NCBI RefSeq assembly: GCF_007992195.1
Contig: NZ_BJZU01000076.1
Span: 1-36,812 of the forward strand
DNA length: 36,812 nucleotides
Reading direction: 5' to 3'
From: Methylobacterium oxalidis
GTDB lineage: Bacteria > Pseudomonadota > Alphaproteobacteria > Rhizobiales > Beijerinckiaceae
This document shows, piece by piece, positions 1-9,600 of the stretch (position 1 is the stretch's first letter; each line of letters begins with the position of its first letter). The notes under the pieces are model-generated. The model was not told the origin of the DNA. It saw nothing but the letters and a program-made list of their open reading frames with translations, and made no database searches. The position numbers and the translations under genes are program-made.

Positions 1-3
1 CCG

Positions 4-46
4 GGTGAGGGATGCGGGTTGTCCGGAAAGACCTGAACCCCTCACC
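4..46. repeat. REP-like palindromic repeat, copy 1
   Basis: An 8-bp inverted repeat (GGTGAGGG at 4-11, CCCTCACC at 39-46) encloses a loop containing GTTGTCCGGAAA. The left 26 bp match 36771-36796 at 24 positions in the same orientation. Degenerate CTCTCCCG-type hairpins follow at about 52-76 and 115-143. It lies beyond the 3' end of aidB. The 1-152 stretch shows no gene. This resembles the short palindromic intergenic repeats common in alphaproteobacterial genomes. Confidence 0.6.
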
Positions 47-152
47 CTGTCACTCTCCCGGACGGCAGAGGGGACCCGCGCCGATCCGTGCCGGTTGAGG
101 CGGGCGGTGCCGCCCACCCCTCTCTCGGACGGGAGAAAGAGCCCGGTGCGGG

Positions 153-1757
153 TCAGGTTTCGGGCAGCGCCCGCGCCAGCAGCAGGTCCGTCGCCGGGCC
201 GAGGTCGCTCGCGCCGAACGGGCCGGGCTCGCGGGCGAGGCGCGTGGCGCCGAACGCCTCCGCGACCGCGGCCGGGGCGCAGCCCACCAGCGCGGCCGCG
301 GCGGCGAGCGACGCGAGGCGGCCGGTGGCGAAGCGGGCGCGGGCCTCCGCGTCGGGCGAGCGCAGCGCGGCGGTGAAGTCGGCGACCGCCTCCCGCACCC
401 CCGGCAACCCGTCCGCCTCGGCGGCGAGCTCGGCGAGGAGCGCCTCCGCCGCCTCCGGCGCGCGGTTCGCGGCGCGCAGCACGTCGAGGGCCATCACGTT
501 GCCCGAGCCTTCCCAGATCGCGTTCACCGGCGCCTCCCGGTAGAGGCGCGGCAGCGGGCTCTCCTCGACGTAGCCGTTGCCGCCCAGGCACTCCATCGCC
601 TCGTAGACCAGCCCCGGCGCCGCCTTGCAGACGGCGAACTTCACGGCCGGGGTGAGGAGCCGCGTGCGGGCCTCCTCACCGCGGTCGAAGCTCGCCGCGA
701 GCCGCATCGTCAGCGCCGTCTGCGCCTCGACCGCGAGGGCGAGGTCGGCGAGGACCGCCCGCATCGCGGGCTGGGCGATGAGCGCGCGCCCGAACGCCTG
801 CCGGTGCCGGGCATGGTGCAGGGCGAGGGCGAGCGCCATCCGCTCGAGCCCGGCGGAGGCCACCGCGCAATCGAGCCGGGTGAGCTGCACCATGCCGATG
901 ATGGTCGGCACGCCCCGGCCCTCCGGCCCGACCCGCCAGCCGAGGGCGCCCGCGAACTCCACCTCCGAGGAGGCGTTCGAGCGGTTGCCGAGCTTGTCCT
1001 TGAGGCGCTGCAGGCGCAGCGCGTTGACCGACCCGTCCGGCCGGTGGCGCGGCACGAGGAAGCAGGTCAGGCCGCCCGGCGCCTGGGCGAGGACGAGGAA
1101 GCCGTCGCTCATCGGCGCCGAGAGAAACCACTTGTGCCCCGTCAGCGCGTAGGCGTCGCCCGCCGGCTCCGCGCGGGTCGTGTTGGCCCGGACATCCGTG
1201 CCGCCCTGCTTCTCGGTCATGCCCATGCCGAGGGTGACGCCCGCCTTCTCGAACCAGGGCCGGAAGCGCGGATCGTAGCTGCGGGCGGTCAGGCGCGGCC
1301 GCCACGCGCCGAGCAGGTCCGGCGCGGCGGCGAGGGCGGCCGCAGCGGCGTTCGTCATCGTGAGGGGGCAAACGTGCCCGCACTCGACGCCGGCCGCCAC
1401 GTACAGGCGGGCGGCGCGGGCGAGGTGCCCGTGCGGCGCGCCGCGCTCCGCCGCGTGGAGGCCGTCGGCGACGCTCGCCGCCATCAGGGCGTGGTAGGCG
1501 GGGTGGAACTCCACGGTGTCGAGGCGTCGGCCCCGGGCGTCGTGCGTGCGCAGGCGCGGCGGGTTCTCGTTGGCGAGCCGGCCGAGATCCAGCCGCTCCG
1601 CCGTGCCCCAGGCGGCCCCGAAGGCGAGGAGGGCCGGCATCTCGTCCGCGGCGCCGCTCCCTGCGAGCGCGCCGCGGAGCGGGGCATCCGCGGCGACGAG
1701 GTTCAGGTCGGCGAAGGGCGGGGACTGGTTGAAGACCGCGTGCGTCTCGGCGCTCAT
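153..1757 (-). CDS. aidB: AidB-type acyl-CoA dehydrogenase
   Basis: The 534-residue product matches E. coli AidB (541 aa) in architecture. Recognisable blocks are the N-terminal THxVFNQ segment, the FAD-binding loop GMGMTEKQGGTDVRANTTRA near residue 180, the KDKLGNRSNAS segment, and RLYREAPVNAIWEGSGN near residue 405. AidB is a flavoprotein of the acyl-CoA dehydrogenase fold, induced in the E. coli adaptive response to alkylation. It binds DNA through a C-terminal domain and has only weak isovaleryl-CoA dehydrogenase activity. Here no ada gene is adjacent, so control by Ada is not shown. The ATG start at 1757 gives the conserved N-terminus. A DUF1476 gene lies 42 bp upstream on the same strand and may be cotranscribed. 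A conventional acyl-CoA dehydrogenase role remains possible, but the AidB subfamily call is firm. Confidence 0.9.
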   Translation of the reverse strand: MSAETHAVFNQSPPFADLNLVAADAPLRGALAGSGAADEMPALLAFGAAWGTAERLDLGRLANENPPRLRTHDARGRRLDTVEFHPAYHALMAASVADGLHAAERGAPHGHLARAARLYVAAGVECGHVCPLTMTNAAAAALAAAPDLLGAWRPRLTARSYDPRFRPWFEKAGVTLGMGMTEKQGGTDVRANTTRAEPAGDAYALTGHKWFLSAPMSDGFLVLAQAPGGLTCFLVPRHRPDGSVNALRLQRLKDKLGNRSNASSEVEFAGALGWRVGPEGRGVPTIIGMVQLTRLDCAVASAGLERMALALALHHARHRQAFGRALIAQPAMRAVLADLALAVEAQTALTMRLAASFDRGEEARTRLLTPAVKFAVCKAAPGLVYEAMECLGGNGYVEESPLPRLYREAPVNAIWEGSGNVMALDVLRAANRAPEAAEALLAELAAEADGLPGVREAVADFTAALRSPDAEARARFATGRLASLAAAAALVGCAPAAVAEAFGATRLAREPGPFGASDLGPATDLLLARALPET

Positions 1758-1799
1758 CGGCCCATCATGCGCGTTCCGGCCCGCGCGGCAATGCGGCCT

Positions 1800-2186
1800 C
1801 TACGAGGCCGCCGGCGCCGCCGGCGCGGCGGAGGCCGGCGGCACGGCAGGCCCCTCGCCGGGCAGGCGCATGGCCGGATCGACCATCGCCTGCGCGCCGA
1901 GCCGGGAGAGCTCCGCCCGCAGGGTGCCGAGGCTCTCCTCGACGCCGTTCGCCGCGAGGTCGGCCCGGATCCGCTCCAGCAGGTCCTCGTCCTTCACGCC
2001 CTGGACGAGGGAGGCGATCAGCTCGGCGGCGTAGGCTTCCGCCGCGCGGGCGTCGACGCCGAGCTTGTCGGCCGCGTACCAGGCGAGCCCCCGCATCCGG
2101 CGGCAGCGGCCGACGAAGCGCGCCTCCTCGTCGCGAGCGAAGATCATCTCTGCAGCCCGTTCGCGCTCCTCGAATAGCCTCGCCAT
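1800..2186 (-). CDS. DUF1476 protein (F1-ATPase zeta subunit-like), divergent
   Basis: This 128-residue protein matches the DUF1476 family: an N-terminal E..F..DEE.RF...RR helix, then the AADKLG..A..AEAYA block and a D.L..IRADL segment. In alphaproteobacteria the family founder is the zeta subunit, a natural inhibitor of the F1FO-ATPase whose N-terminal segment inserts into F1. The usual length is about 105 aa. This copy differs in the N-terminal inhibitory region and carries an Ala/Pro-rich tail of about 20 residues (residues 108-128). It may therefore be a paralogue with another role rather than the main zeta subunit. The ATG at 2186 is preceded by a GGAGAC ribosome binding site. It lies 42 bp upstream of aidB on the same strand. 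Confidence 0.75.
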   Translation of the reverse strand: MARLFEERERAAEMIFARDEEARFVGRCRRMRGLAWYAADKLGVDARAAEAYAAELIASLVQGVKDEDLLERIRADLAANGVEESLGTLRAELSRLGAQAMVDPAMRLPGEGPAVPPASAAPAAPAAS

Positions 2187-2324
2187 CTTGCGTCTCCATT
2201 CCTGTCGAGCTTGAACTTCGGCACGAATGCCTTGTCCTGACGGGGATGTTACGCCCTTCTCCTGGCTTCGACTATGCCGGCGACAGCCACTGTACTGGCG
2301 AGAACGTTCGGGTGGGACGCGCCA

Positions 2325-2552
2325 TCAGCGGGCCGCGACGACCGTGGGCGCGGCGGCCGGCGTTCCGTGCCCGTTCCAGGCCAGCGCCGCCGAGAGGCAG
2401 ACGCCCGTGGTCAGGGCGAGCGCCAGGGCGGCGCGGCCGCGCACCATGTAGCGGACGAGGTGGAAGGGCAGGAACAGGAGCTTGAAGATGGCGCGGGCCG
2501 CCAGGACCGCCAGGACCGGGATGATCGCGAGGGAGAGTCCGATCACGGGCAT
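2325..2552 (-). CDS. small hydrophobic membrane protein, unknown function
   Basis: A 75-residue product with a hydrophobic segment at about residues 3-22, a basic stretch (FHLVRYMVRGRAA), and a second hydrophobic segment at about 40-58, suggesting two membrane passes. I chose the ATG at 2552 because a GGAAGGA ribosome binding site lies about 8 bases upstream; the frame stays open further upstream but without a better signal. I do not recognise a family. It stands alone between the DUF1476 gene (same strand, 138 bp away) and the cardiolipin synthase gene on the other strand. High GC makes spurious frames common, but the hydrophobic pattern and strong ribosome binding site argue for a real gene. 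Confidence 0.55.
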   Translation of the reverse strand: MPVIGLSLAIIPVLAVLAARAIFKLLFLPFHLVRYMVRGRAALALALTTGVCLSAALAWNGHGTPAAAPTVVAAR

Positions 2553-2761
2553 GTCGCCAATCCTTCCCAACTCGGTGCACGGTGCCCGGGCCTTCGCTCG
2601 CCCGGCCGATCGATGAGGCCCCACAAAGCCGGCAACACTATGGAGACCGCAACGGGAGCGTGCACCCGGCCTTCGTGTCGCAAGCCTGACAGTTCCGGGT
2701 CCCCGTCAGCCGGCCCCGTCCACGCCAAACACGCGCGGCGCGCCTGTCTCCCGCGCGGAGC

Positions 2762-4249
2762 TTGGCCTATGGAGGGAGCGGGGCCGCGCGGGCGGCGGGT
2801 TGGCGGATCGCGTTGGAAGAAGCGCTGAATCGATGGCTCGAGGCCACGGCCTCCATCCGGACCGACGTCCTGGCCGCGCTCGGCCTCGTGCTGGCGCTCG
2901 GCGTCTCCGGGCACGTCCTGCTGCGCAAGCGCGAGATCAGCGTGGCGATCGGCTGGATCGGCCTCGCCTGGCTCTCCCCGATCTTCGGCACGGGCCTGTA
3001 CGCGCTGTTCGGCGTCAACCGCGTCTCCCGCCGGGCCCGGCGCCTGCGCCCGAAGCCCTCGCAGCAGCCGAGCGACCCGCGCGAGCCGGAGACCAGCATC
3101 GAGGCGGATCTCCGGCCGCTGGAGCGGGCGGGCCGGCAGATCACGCAGCTCCCCCTCGTGGCCGGCAACCGGGTGGCCGTCTTCCGCAACGGCGACGAGG
3201 CCTACCCGGCCATGCTGGCGGCGATCGCCGCGGCGGAGCGCAGCGTCGCGCTGTCGAGCTACATCTTCCGCGACGACGAGACCGGCCGCGCCTTCTGCGA
3301 GGCGCTCGCCGCGGCCCGGGCCCGCGGGGCCGAGGTGCGGGTGCTGATCGACGGGATCGGCGGCGGCTACTTCGACCCGGCGGCGAGCCGGCGGCTGCGC
3401 CGCGCGGGCGTGCCGGCGGGCCTGTTCATGCACTCGGCCCTGCCCTGGCGCATGCCCTTCCTGAACCTGCGCACCCACAAGAAGCTGCTGATCCTCGACG
3501 GGCGCACGGCCTTCACCGGCGGCATCAACATCTCCGACGCGAACCGGGTCTCGCTCGGGCCGCCGCACCCGGTGCGGGACACGCATTTCCGCATCGACGG
3601 GCCGGTCGTCGAGCAGCTGATGATGGCCTTCGGCACCGACTGGAACTTCGTGATGAACGAGGAGCTCGACGGCGAGCGCTGGTTCCCGGAGATCCGGCGG
3701 GCGGGGGAGACCACGGCGCGCGTCGTCACCTCGGGCCCCGACGCCGACATCGAGAAGATCGAGTTCGTGGTGCTCGCCGCCCTCTCCTGCGCGCGCCGCT
3801 CGGTGCGCCTCGTGACGCCCTACTTCCTGCCGAGCGAGATCGTGCTCAACGCCCTGGCGCTCGCGGCGCTGCGCGGCGTCACCGTCGACGTGATCATCCC
3901 GCGCCGGAGCGACCACCGCTTCGTCGACTGGGCGACGCGGGCGCATCTCGACCCGCTGCTTGAGAGCGGGGTCCGGATCTGGCTCGACGAGCCGCCCTTC
4001 GACCACTCGAAGATCCTCGTCGTCGACGAGGCGTGGTGCTTCGTCGGCAGCGCCAACTGGGACACGCGCAGCTTCCGGCTGAACTTCGAGCTGAACGTCG
4101 AGATCTACGATTCCGGCCTCGCCCGGAGGCTCGACGCCTTCATGGCGGGCAAGATGGAGACGCGCCTGACCAAGGCCGCCATCACGGCACGCCCGCTCCC
4201 GGTGCGGTTCCGCGACGCAGGCGCCCGACTGCTGCTGCCATACCTCTGA
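2762..4249 (+). CDS. cls: cardiolipin synthase (phospholipase D family)
   Basis: A phospholipase D superfamily enzyme that condenses two phosphatidylglycerol molecules into cardiolipin plus glycerol at the inner membrane. Two hydrophobic N-terminal segments (about residues 36-54 and 60-84) form the PLDc_N membrane anchor. Two HKD motifs follow: H239-x-K241-x4-D246 and H415-x-K417-x4-D422, each with its downstream GG or GS pair (TGGINIS, VGSANWD). The length of about 495 aa is normal for bacterial Cls. The start is uncertain: the annotated codon is TTG at 2762, and an in-frame TTG at 2813 would remove 17 residues; neither has a convincing ribosome binding site. Its last 68 bases overlap the 3' end of the convergent EEP-family gene. 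Confidence 0.9.
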   Translation: MAYGGSGAARAAGWRIALEEALNRWLEATASIRTDVLAALGLVLALGVSGHVLLRKREISVAIGWIGLAWLSPIFGTGLYALFGVNRVSRRARRLRPKPSQQPSDPREPETSIEADLRPLERAGRQITQLPLVAGNRVAVFRNGDEAYPAMLAAIAAAERSVALSSYIFRDDETGRAFCEALAAARARGAEVRVLIDGIGGGYFDPAASRRLRRAGVPAGLFMHSALPWRMPFLNLRTHKKLLILDGRTAFTGGINISDANRVSLGPPHPVRDTHFRIDGPVVEQLMMAFGTDWNFVMNEELDGERWFPEIRRAGETTARVVTSGPDADIEKIEFVVLAALSCARRSVRLVTPYFLPSEIVLNALALAALRGVTVDVIIPRRSDHRFVDWATRAHLDPLLESGVRIWLDEPPFDHSKILVVDEAWCFVGSANWDTRSFRLNFELNVEIYDSGLARRLDAFMAGKMETRLTKAAITARPLPVRFRDAGARLLLPYL

Positions 4250-5072
4250 CGGTCCGCTGCGGGCGGCGCACCTCGTCGGCGCCGAGGGTGAGGTGCACCA
4301 CGATCGGCCGGTGGTCCGACGCGCCGCGGGGCAGCACGTCCTTGCCGTGGCAGTTGAGGCCGCGCACGAGGCAGCGGTCGAGGCGCAGGGGCACCACGTC
4401 GACCATCGCGTGCGTCGGCCGCCGCGGACCGACGTCGCGGAAGCCGGGCAGCAGGGCCGGCCCGACGATGTTGTAGTCGCCGAGCACCGCGGCGCGGGGC
4501 GGCAGCACCCGCTCGATGTGGCGGAGCTGGCGCCGGTTCAGCATCTGCCCGTGCGAGAGGTGCACGTTGGCGATGCCGAAATCCCCGAGATCGAGCACCT
4601 GGCAGACCCGGTGCACGACCGCGCCGGAGGGCAGCGCCAGGATGGCGGGCGGCTCGCCCCAGGGCCTGCGGCTCCAGATCGCGAGGCCGTGGATGCGCCC
4701 GGGCAGCGGCGCCCAGGCGTAGACGCCGCCGACCCGGTCGGCGATGGCGGCGATGTCGCGGGTGGCCTCCTGCATCAGCAGGAGGTCCGGCTGCTCCTGC
4801 TCGATCAGGGCGACCACGTCCGCCACCGCCGCGCCGGTGCGCCGCAGGAGGTTCCAGCTCACGATCTTGTGGGGCCGCGGGTGGTGCAGGGCGGGGACGC
4901 GGGTCGCGTTCGGGGAGGCCGGGCGCGCCGCGGGCGAGGGCGCGTGCGCCGGCTCGATCACGCCGGCCCGCGGCTCGACCGCCTTCTTGGTCCCCGGCCA
5001 CTTGCCGAGACCGCCGAGGCCGCGCGCGCGCCGCTGCGCGAGGCTCTCGCTCCAGCGCTGGAGCCGGTTCAT
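4182..5072 (-). CDS. endonuclease/exonuclease/phosphatase (EEP) family protein
   Basis: This 296-residue protein has the Mg-dependent EEP (DNase I-like) fold signature. N74 lies in VSWNLLR, Q101-E102 in LLLMQEA, H171 in NVHLSHG, D199 and N201 in LGDYNIVG, and D253-H254 in ASDHRPIV. Such enzymes cleave phosphodiesters in nucleic acids, inositol phosphates or sphingolipids; the substrate cannot be told from sequence. A basic region of about 65 residues, without an evident signal peptide, precedes the domain. The gene converges on cls with 68 bp of overlapping coding sequence, so its last 22 codons are antisense to the Cls C-terminus. The ATG at 5072 has only a weak ribosome binding site. Confidence in the fold is high; function is open. 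Confidence 0.85.
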   Translation of the reverse strand: MNRLQRWSESLAQRRARGLGGLGKWPGTKKAVEPRAGVIEPAHAPSPAARPASPNATRVPALHHPRPHKIVSWNLLRRTGAAVADVVALIEQEQPDLLLMQEATRDIAAIADRVGGVYAWAPLPGRIHGLAIWSRRPWGEPPAILALPSGAVVHRVCQVLDLGDFGIANVHLSHGQMLNRRQLRHIERVLPPRAAVLGDYNIVGPALLPGFRDVGPRRPTHAMVDVVPLRLDRCLVRGLNCHGKDVLPRGASDHRPIVVHLTLGADEVRRPQRTVRGMAAAVGRLRRGTAPGAGVP

Positions 5073-5381
5073 GCGCGCGAAACCCCGTCAGCGGCCGCGA
5101 CGCCGGCGCCGAGAGGACGCGACGCATCCGGGCAACAGGCGCATGGACAGGCGCATGGACGGACTCCGGAGAGTGGCGAGCCGGACGGCTCTGGGGGCTG
5201 GCGACGCGAAGCGCGGCCGGTTCGTTCTACGGCCTCGGCGGCGGCGAGGCGAGACCCCGCAGCGACGCGGGATCGCTCACCGCAACGCGCCAGCGGGCGC
5301 CGCGATCCGGCGCCCCGCGCCATCCCCCGCCGATTCGCCGGATTCGTGGCTCCTCCGTCCGAACTCGCTTAAAGACGGGGG
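5073..5381. other. 309-bp divergent intergenic region
   Basis: This region separates the EEP gene (leftward) from the SbcD-like gene (rightward) and should hold both promoters. I cannot pick out convincing -35/-10 boxes. The only clear structure is a perfect tandem duplication at 5137-5160. No small ORF with a credible ribosome binding site was found. Confidence 0.5.
5137..5160. repeat. 12-bp perfect tandem repeat (two units)
   Basis: AGGCGCATGGAC occurs twice head to tail at 5137-5148 and 5149-5160, in the divergent intergenic region. It is probably a slippage duplication; a binding-site role is possible but not shown. Confidence 0.8.
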
Positions 5382-6671
5382 ATGACCGGCGCCCCACGCG
5401 TGACGAGCTTCACCTTCATCCACGCCGCGGACCTCCATCTCGGCAGCCCGCTCGCGGGCCTCGCCCTCAAGGACGCGGATATCGCCCGGCGCTTCGCCGC
5501 GGCGGGGCGGCGCGCCTTCGAGGATCTCGTGACGCGGGCGATCGAGATCGGCGCCGCCTTCCTCGTCGTCGCGGGCGACGTCTACGACGGCGACTGGACC
5601 GACAACACGATCGGCCTGTTCTTCGCCCGCCAGGTGGCGCGGCTCGACCGGGCCGGCATCCCGGTCGTCCTGGTGCGCGGCAACCACGATGCCGAGAGCG
5701 TGATCACCCGCTCCATCACCCTGCCGTCCTGCGTCCGGACCTTCCCGACCCAGCGGGCGGACACGCACCGCCTCGACCACCTGCGGGTGGCGCTGCACGG
5801 GCGCAGCTTCCCGAACCGGGCGGTGGAGGAGAACTACGCCCTCGCCTACCCCGCCGCGGTGCCGGGCTGGTTCAACATCGGCGTCCTGCACACCTCCTGC
5901 ACGGGCCACGCCGCCCACGCCACCTACGCCCCCTGCTCGGTCGCCGACCTCGCGGGCCGCGGCTACGATTACTGGGCGCTCGGCCACGTCCACGACTACG
6001 CGGAGCTCGCCCGCGACCCCTGGATCGTCTTCCCCGGCAACCTCCAGGGCCGCAGCGTGCGCGAGTGCGGCGAGAAGGGCGCCGTCGCCGTCGAGGTGGC
6101 GGACGGACGGGTGCGCGCCGTGCGCCGCCTGATCGTCGACCACGCCCGCTTCGCGAGCCTGCCCGTCGACCTGTCAGGCGCGGACAGCGAGCGGGAGGCG
6201 CTCGCCCGCGTCGAGGCGGCGCTCCGCCCGCTCGCCGAGGCCGCCGAGGGGCGGCTCCTCGCGGTGCGGGTGAGCCTGACCGGGCAGACGCCCCTGCACG
6301 ACCGCCTCGCCGCCGACCGCGAGAGCCTGACCGCCGAGATCCAGGCCGCCGCCCACCGGGTCCACGAGGACGTCTGGCTGGAGCGCCTGCGCATCGAGAC
6401 CGCGCGGCCCCGCGCCCCGGCCGCGGCCGAGCGGGCGCCCGGCCCCGGTCTCGACCCGGCCGAGCTCCTCGCGGCGATCGACCGCGACCCCGAGTTCCGC
6501 GCCCGCGCCCGCGCGGCGCTCGCCGAGATCACCGCCCGGATGCCGAGCGGCATGCAGGCCGGGGTCCCGGGCGGTCCGCAGGGCGACGAGGCGCTCGCCG
6601 ACGAGCTCGACGCCCTCTGCGCGGAGGCCGAGGCGGTGATCCTCGGCCGGCTGCACGGCCGGACCTGCTGA
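5382..6671 (+). CDS. SbcD/YhaO-like metallophosphoesterase, DNA repair exonuclease subunit
   Basis: A 429-residue calcineurin-like phosphoesterase of the SbcD/Mre11 superfamily. Metal-binding motifs are in order: D17-x-H19 in AADLHLGSP, GDVYDGDW near residue 65, GNHD near residue 100, an HTS motif in GVLHTSCTGH near 170, and GHVH near residue 200. The C-terminal half (from about residue 260) is Ala/Arg-rich and helical, as in the B. subtilis YhaO group. In SbcCD/Mre11-Rad50 systems this subunit is the Mn-dependent nuclease driven by a Rad50-like ATPase; the partner is the next gene, 22 bp downstream. The ATG start at 5382 directly follows a GGGGG run. The exact substrate (hairpins, blocked ends) is inferred from the superfamily. 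Confidence 0.88.
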   Translation: MTGAPRVTSFTFIHAADLHLGSPLAGLALKDADIARRFAAAGRRAFEDLVTRAIEIGAAFLVVAGDVYDGDWTDNTIGLFFARQVARLDRAGIPVVLVRGNHDAESVITRSITLPSCVRTFPTQRADTHRLDHLRVALHGRSFPNRAVEENYALAYPAAVPGWFNIGVLHTSCTGHAAHATYAPCSVADLAGRGYDYWALGHVHDYAELARDPWIVFPGNLQGRSVRECGEKGAVAVEVADGRVRAVRRLIVDHARFASLPVDLSGADSEREALARVEAALRPLAEAAEGRLLAVRVSLTGQTPLHDRLAADRESLTAEIQAAAHRVHEDVWLERLRIETARPRAPAAAERAPGPGLDPAELLAAIDRDPEFRARARAALAEITARMPSGMQAGVPGGPQGDEALADELDALCAEAEAVILGRLHGRTC

Positions 6672-6693
6672 GCCGGCCTCACGGACCAAGCGG

Positions 6694-9600
6694 ATGCGCC
6701 TCCTCTCCCTCGATCTCGAACGCTACGGCCCCTTCACCGGCCGCCGGGTCACCTTCCGGCCGGACGCCCGGCTGCACGTGGTGCTGGGGCCGAACGAGGC
6801 CGGCAAGAGCTCGGCGCTCGCCGCCGTCACCGACCTCCTGTTCGGCATCGAGGAGCGCACCCGCTTCGCCTTCCTGCACCCGATGCCGGAGATGCGCGTC
6901 GGCGCCGAGATCGCGGCCGCGGACGGGCGCAGCCTCGTCTTCCGGCGCCGCAAGGGCCGGAAGAACACCCTCGTCGACGCCGCCGACGCCGCCCTGCCCG
7001 ACGACGCGCTGGCGACTTACCTCGGCGGCCTCAGCCGCGAGGTGTTCTGCCGCGCCTTCGGCCTCGACGCGCAATCCCTGCGCGACGGCGGCGGCGAGAT
7101 GCTGAACAGCGACGGCGAGGTCGGCGCGAGCCTGTTCGCCGCGGCCTCGGGGCTGCGCGGCTACACCCGGCTCCAGGCGGATCTCGACGGGGAGGCCGAG
7201 CGGATCTTCATGCCCCGCAAGGCGGAGCACCGGGCCTTCTACCAGGCGCTCGGGCGCCACGAGGAGGCCCGCAAGGCGATCCGCCACGCCGAACTCCGCG
7301 CGAGCGACTGGCGCGAGCTCAACGACGAGATCGACGGCGCCTCGGCCAAGCTCGACGAGATCCGGGCCGAGCGCGTGCGCATCGCCTCCGAGCAGGCGCG
7401 GCTGGAGCGCCTGAAGCGGGTCACCCCCCTCATCGCCGAGATCGACCGCCTCGCCGGGGCGGCGGAGGCGGAGCCCGGCCTCGTCGAGGTGCCGGAGGGC
7501 TGGACCGACCGGCTCGGCGAGCGCCTCGACGCCCTGCGGACCCGGCTCGCCGAGGAGGCCGAGGCCCGGACCCGCCTGGAGGAGGCCGAGGGCGACCTCG
7601 CGGGGATCCGCGTCGACGACCGCCTGCTCGCCCGCGCCGAGGAGATCCTGGAGGGTTTCCGCGGGATCGACCGCTTCGACAAGGGCGCCGCCGACCTGCC
7701 CCGTCTCCAGGGCGAGGCGGACGGGCACGCGCAGGACCTGGAGCGCCTGCGCGTGCGCATCGGTCTGCCCGACGCCGACGCGCTGCGCGCCCGCCAGCCC
7801 TCGGACGCGGCGAGGACCCGGGTCGAGGGCCTGATCCGGACCGGGCGCGAGCTCGCCTCCGCGCTCGCCCGCCTCGGCGGCGAGATCGCCCAGCGCCGGG
7901 CCGAGCACGCGCGCCTGACGCAGGCGCCCGGCGCGGAGGAGCCGCCGGCCGACCCCGCGCCCCTGCGCGCCGACCTGAAGACGCTGGCGCCCCTGCGCAA
8001 CGACGTCGCCCGGCGCGACGCGCTCTCGGCCACGATCGAGGGCGAGGCCAAGCAGATCGCGCTGCGCGTCGCGCGGCTGAGCCCGCCGATCCGCGACTTC
8101 CCGGCCTTCGTCGGCCTGCACCGCCCCTCGCAGGAGACGATCGCCCGCTTCGGCCGGGCGCTGGAGGCGCTGGAGCGCGAGCGCATCCGCGCCGCCGACC
8201 GGGGCGAGGCCGCCGCCCGCACCATCCGGCAGACGCGGGAGCGGATGCGCCGCCGGGAGGCCGGGCGGCCGATCCCGACGCTCGCCGACCTCGCGGCCCT
8301 GCGCACCGAGCGCGACCTGCGCCTCGTGCCCCTGCGGGCGCGGATCCTCGGCGAGGCCGAGGCGGGACCGGACGATCTCGCCCGCTTCGAGGACGCGATG
8401 CTGGCGGTCGACCGCGCCGCCGACGACCTCGTGGCGGACGCGGCCCGCGCCGCCGAGCACGCCGCCGACCGGCAGCGCCTGGAGGCCGAGGCGGCGGAGG
8501 CCGAGGAGGGGGCCCGCGACCTCGCGGGCATCGAGGCCCGCCTCGCGGAGGGTGCCACCGCCTGGCGCGAGGCCTGGGCGCCCGCCGGCATCGTCCCCGC
8601 CCCGCCCGCCGAGATGACGGCGTGGCTCACGGAGGTCGAGGCCCGCACGGAGGACTTCCTGGCGCTCGAGGGCCGTCGCGCGGAGCACGCGCACCTCGCC
8701 GCCCGGATCGAGGCGGCCCGCGCGCCGCTCCTGGCCCTGAGCCGGCGCGCCGGGCTCCACGACCTCGACGGGCTCGACGTCGGCCTGATCCTCGCCCGCG
8801 TCGAGGACCGCGTCGCGGCCCTGTCGGCCGCCTGGGACGCGACCCGCGAGGCCCAGGCCCGCGCCCGGGCCGCCGCCGAGCAGATCGCGCGCCTGGAGGC
8901 GGAGCGCGCCGACGTCGCCGCGCGGCGGGAGGCGTGGCGCGCGGCCTGGGCCGAGGCCCTGCACGGCCTCGGCCTGAGCCCCGAGGCGGAGCCCGACGAG
9001 GCGGCGAGCGCGCTCGAGGCGTGGCGGGCGGTGCCGGCGCTGCTGCGCGAGCACGACGGCCTCTCGCGCCGGATCACCGGCATCCGCCGCGACATGGACG
9101 CCTACCGGGCGGGCGTCGAGGCGCTGACGGCCGCGCTCGCACCCGACCTCGGGACGCTGCCCGCCGGCACGGCCATGAAGGCGCTGCACGCCCGCCTGCA
9201 GGCGGCCACCCGCGACGAGGCCCGCCGCCAGGATCTCGCCGGCCGCCGGGCGGACGCGGCCCGGCTGGTCGAGGGGGCGGCGCGGGAGGCGCAGGGCGCC
9301 CGCGAGGCCCTCGCCGCGCAATGTGCCGAGCAGCCCGAGGGCGGCATCGATCCGGCCGCGCTCCACGCCCGGCTCCTCGCGCGGCGCGGCCTGCGGGCCG
9401 AGCTCGCCAGCCGCCGGGCCGAGCTCGCCCGCGCGGCCGAGGGCGTGCCGGAGGAGCGCCTGCGGGCCGACCTCGCTGCCGCATCGCCGGACGCCATCGA
9501 GGCATCGCTCGCGCAGCTCGTCCTGGCCGACGAGGAGCTCGACCAGCGCGGCAAGGTCGCCTTCGCCGACCGGGACCGGGGCGAGCGCCGCCGCGGCGAG

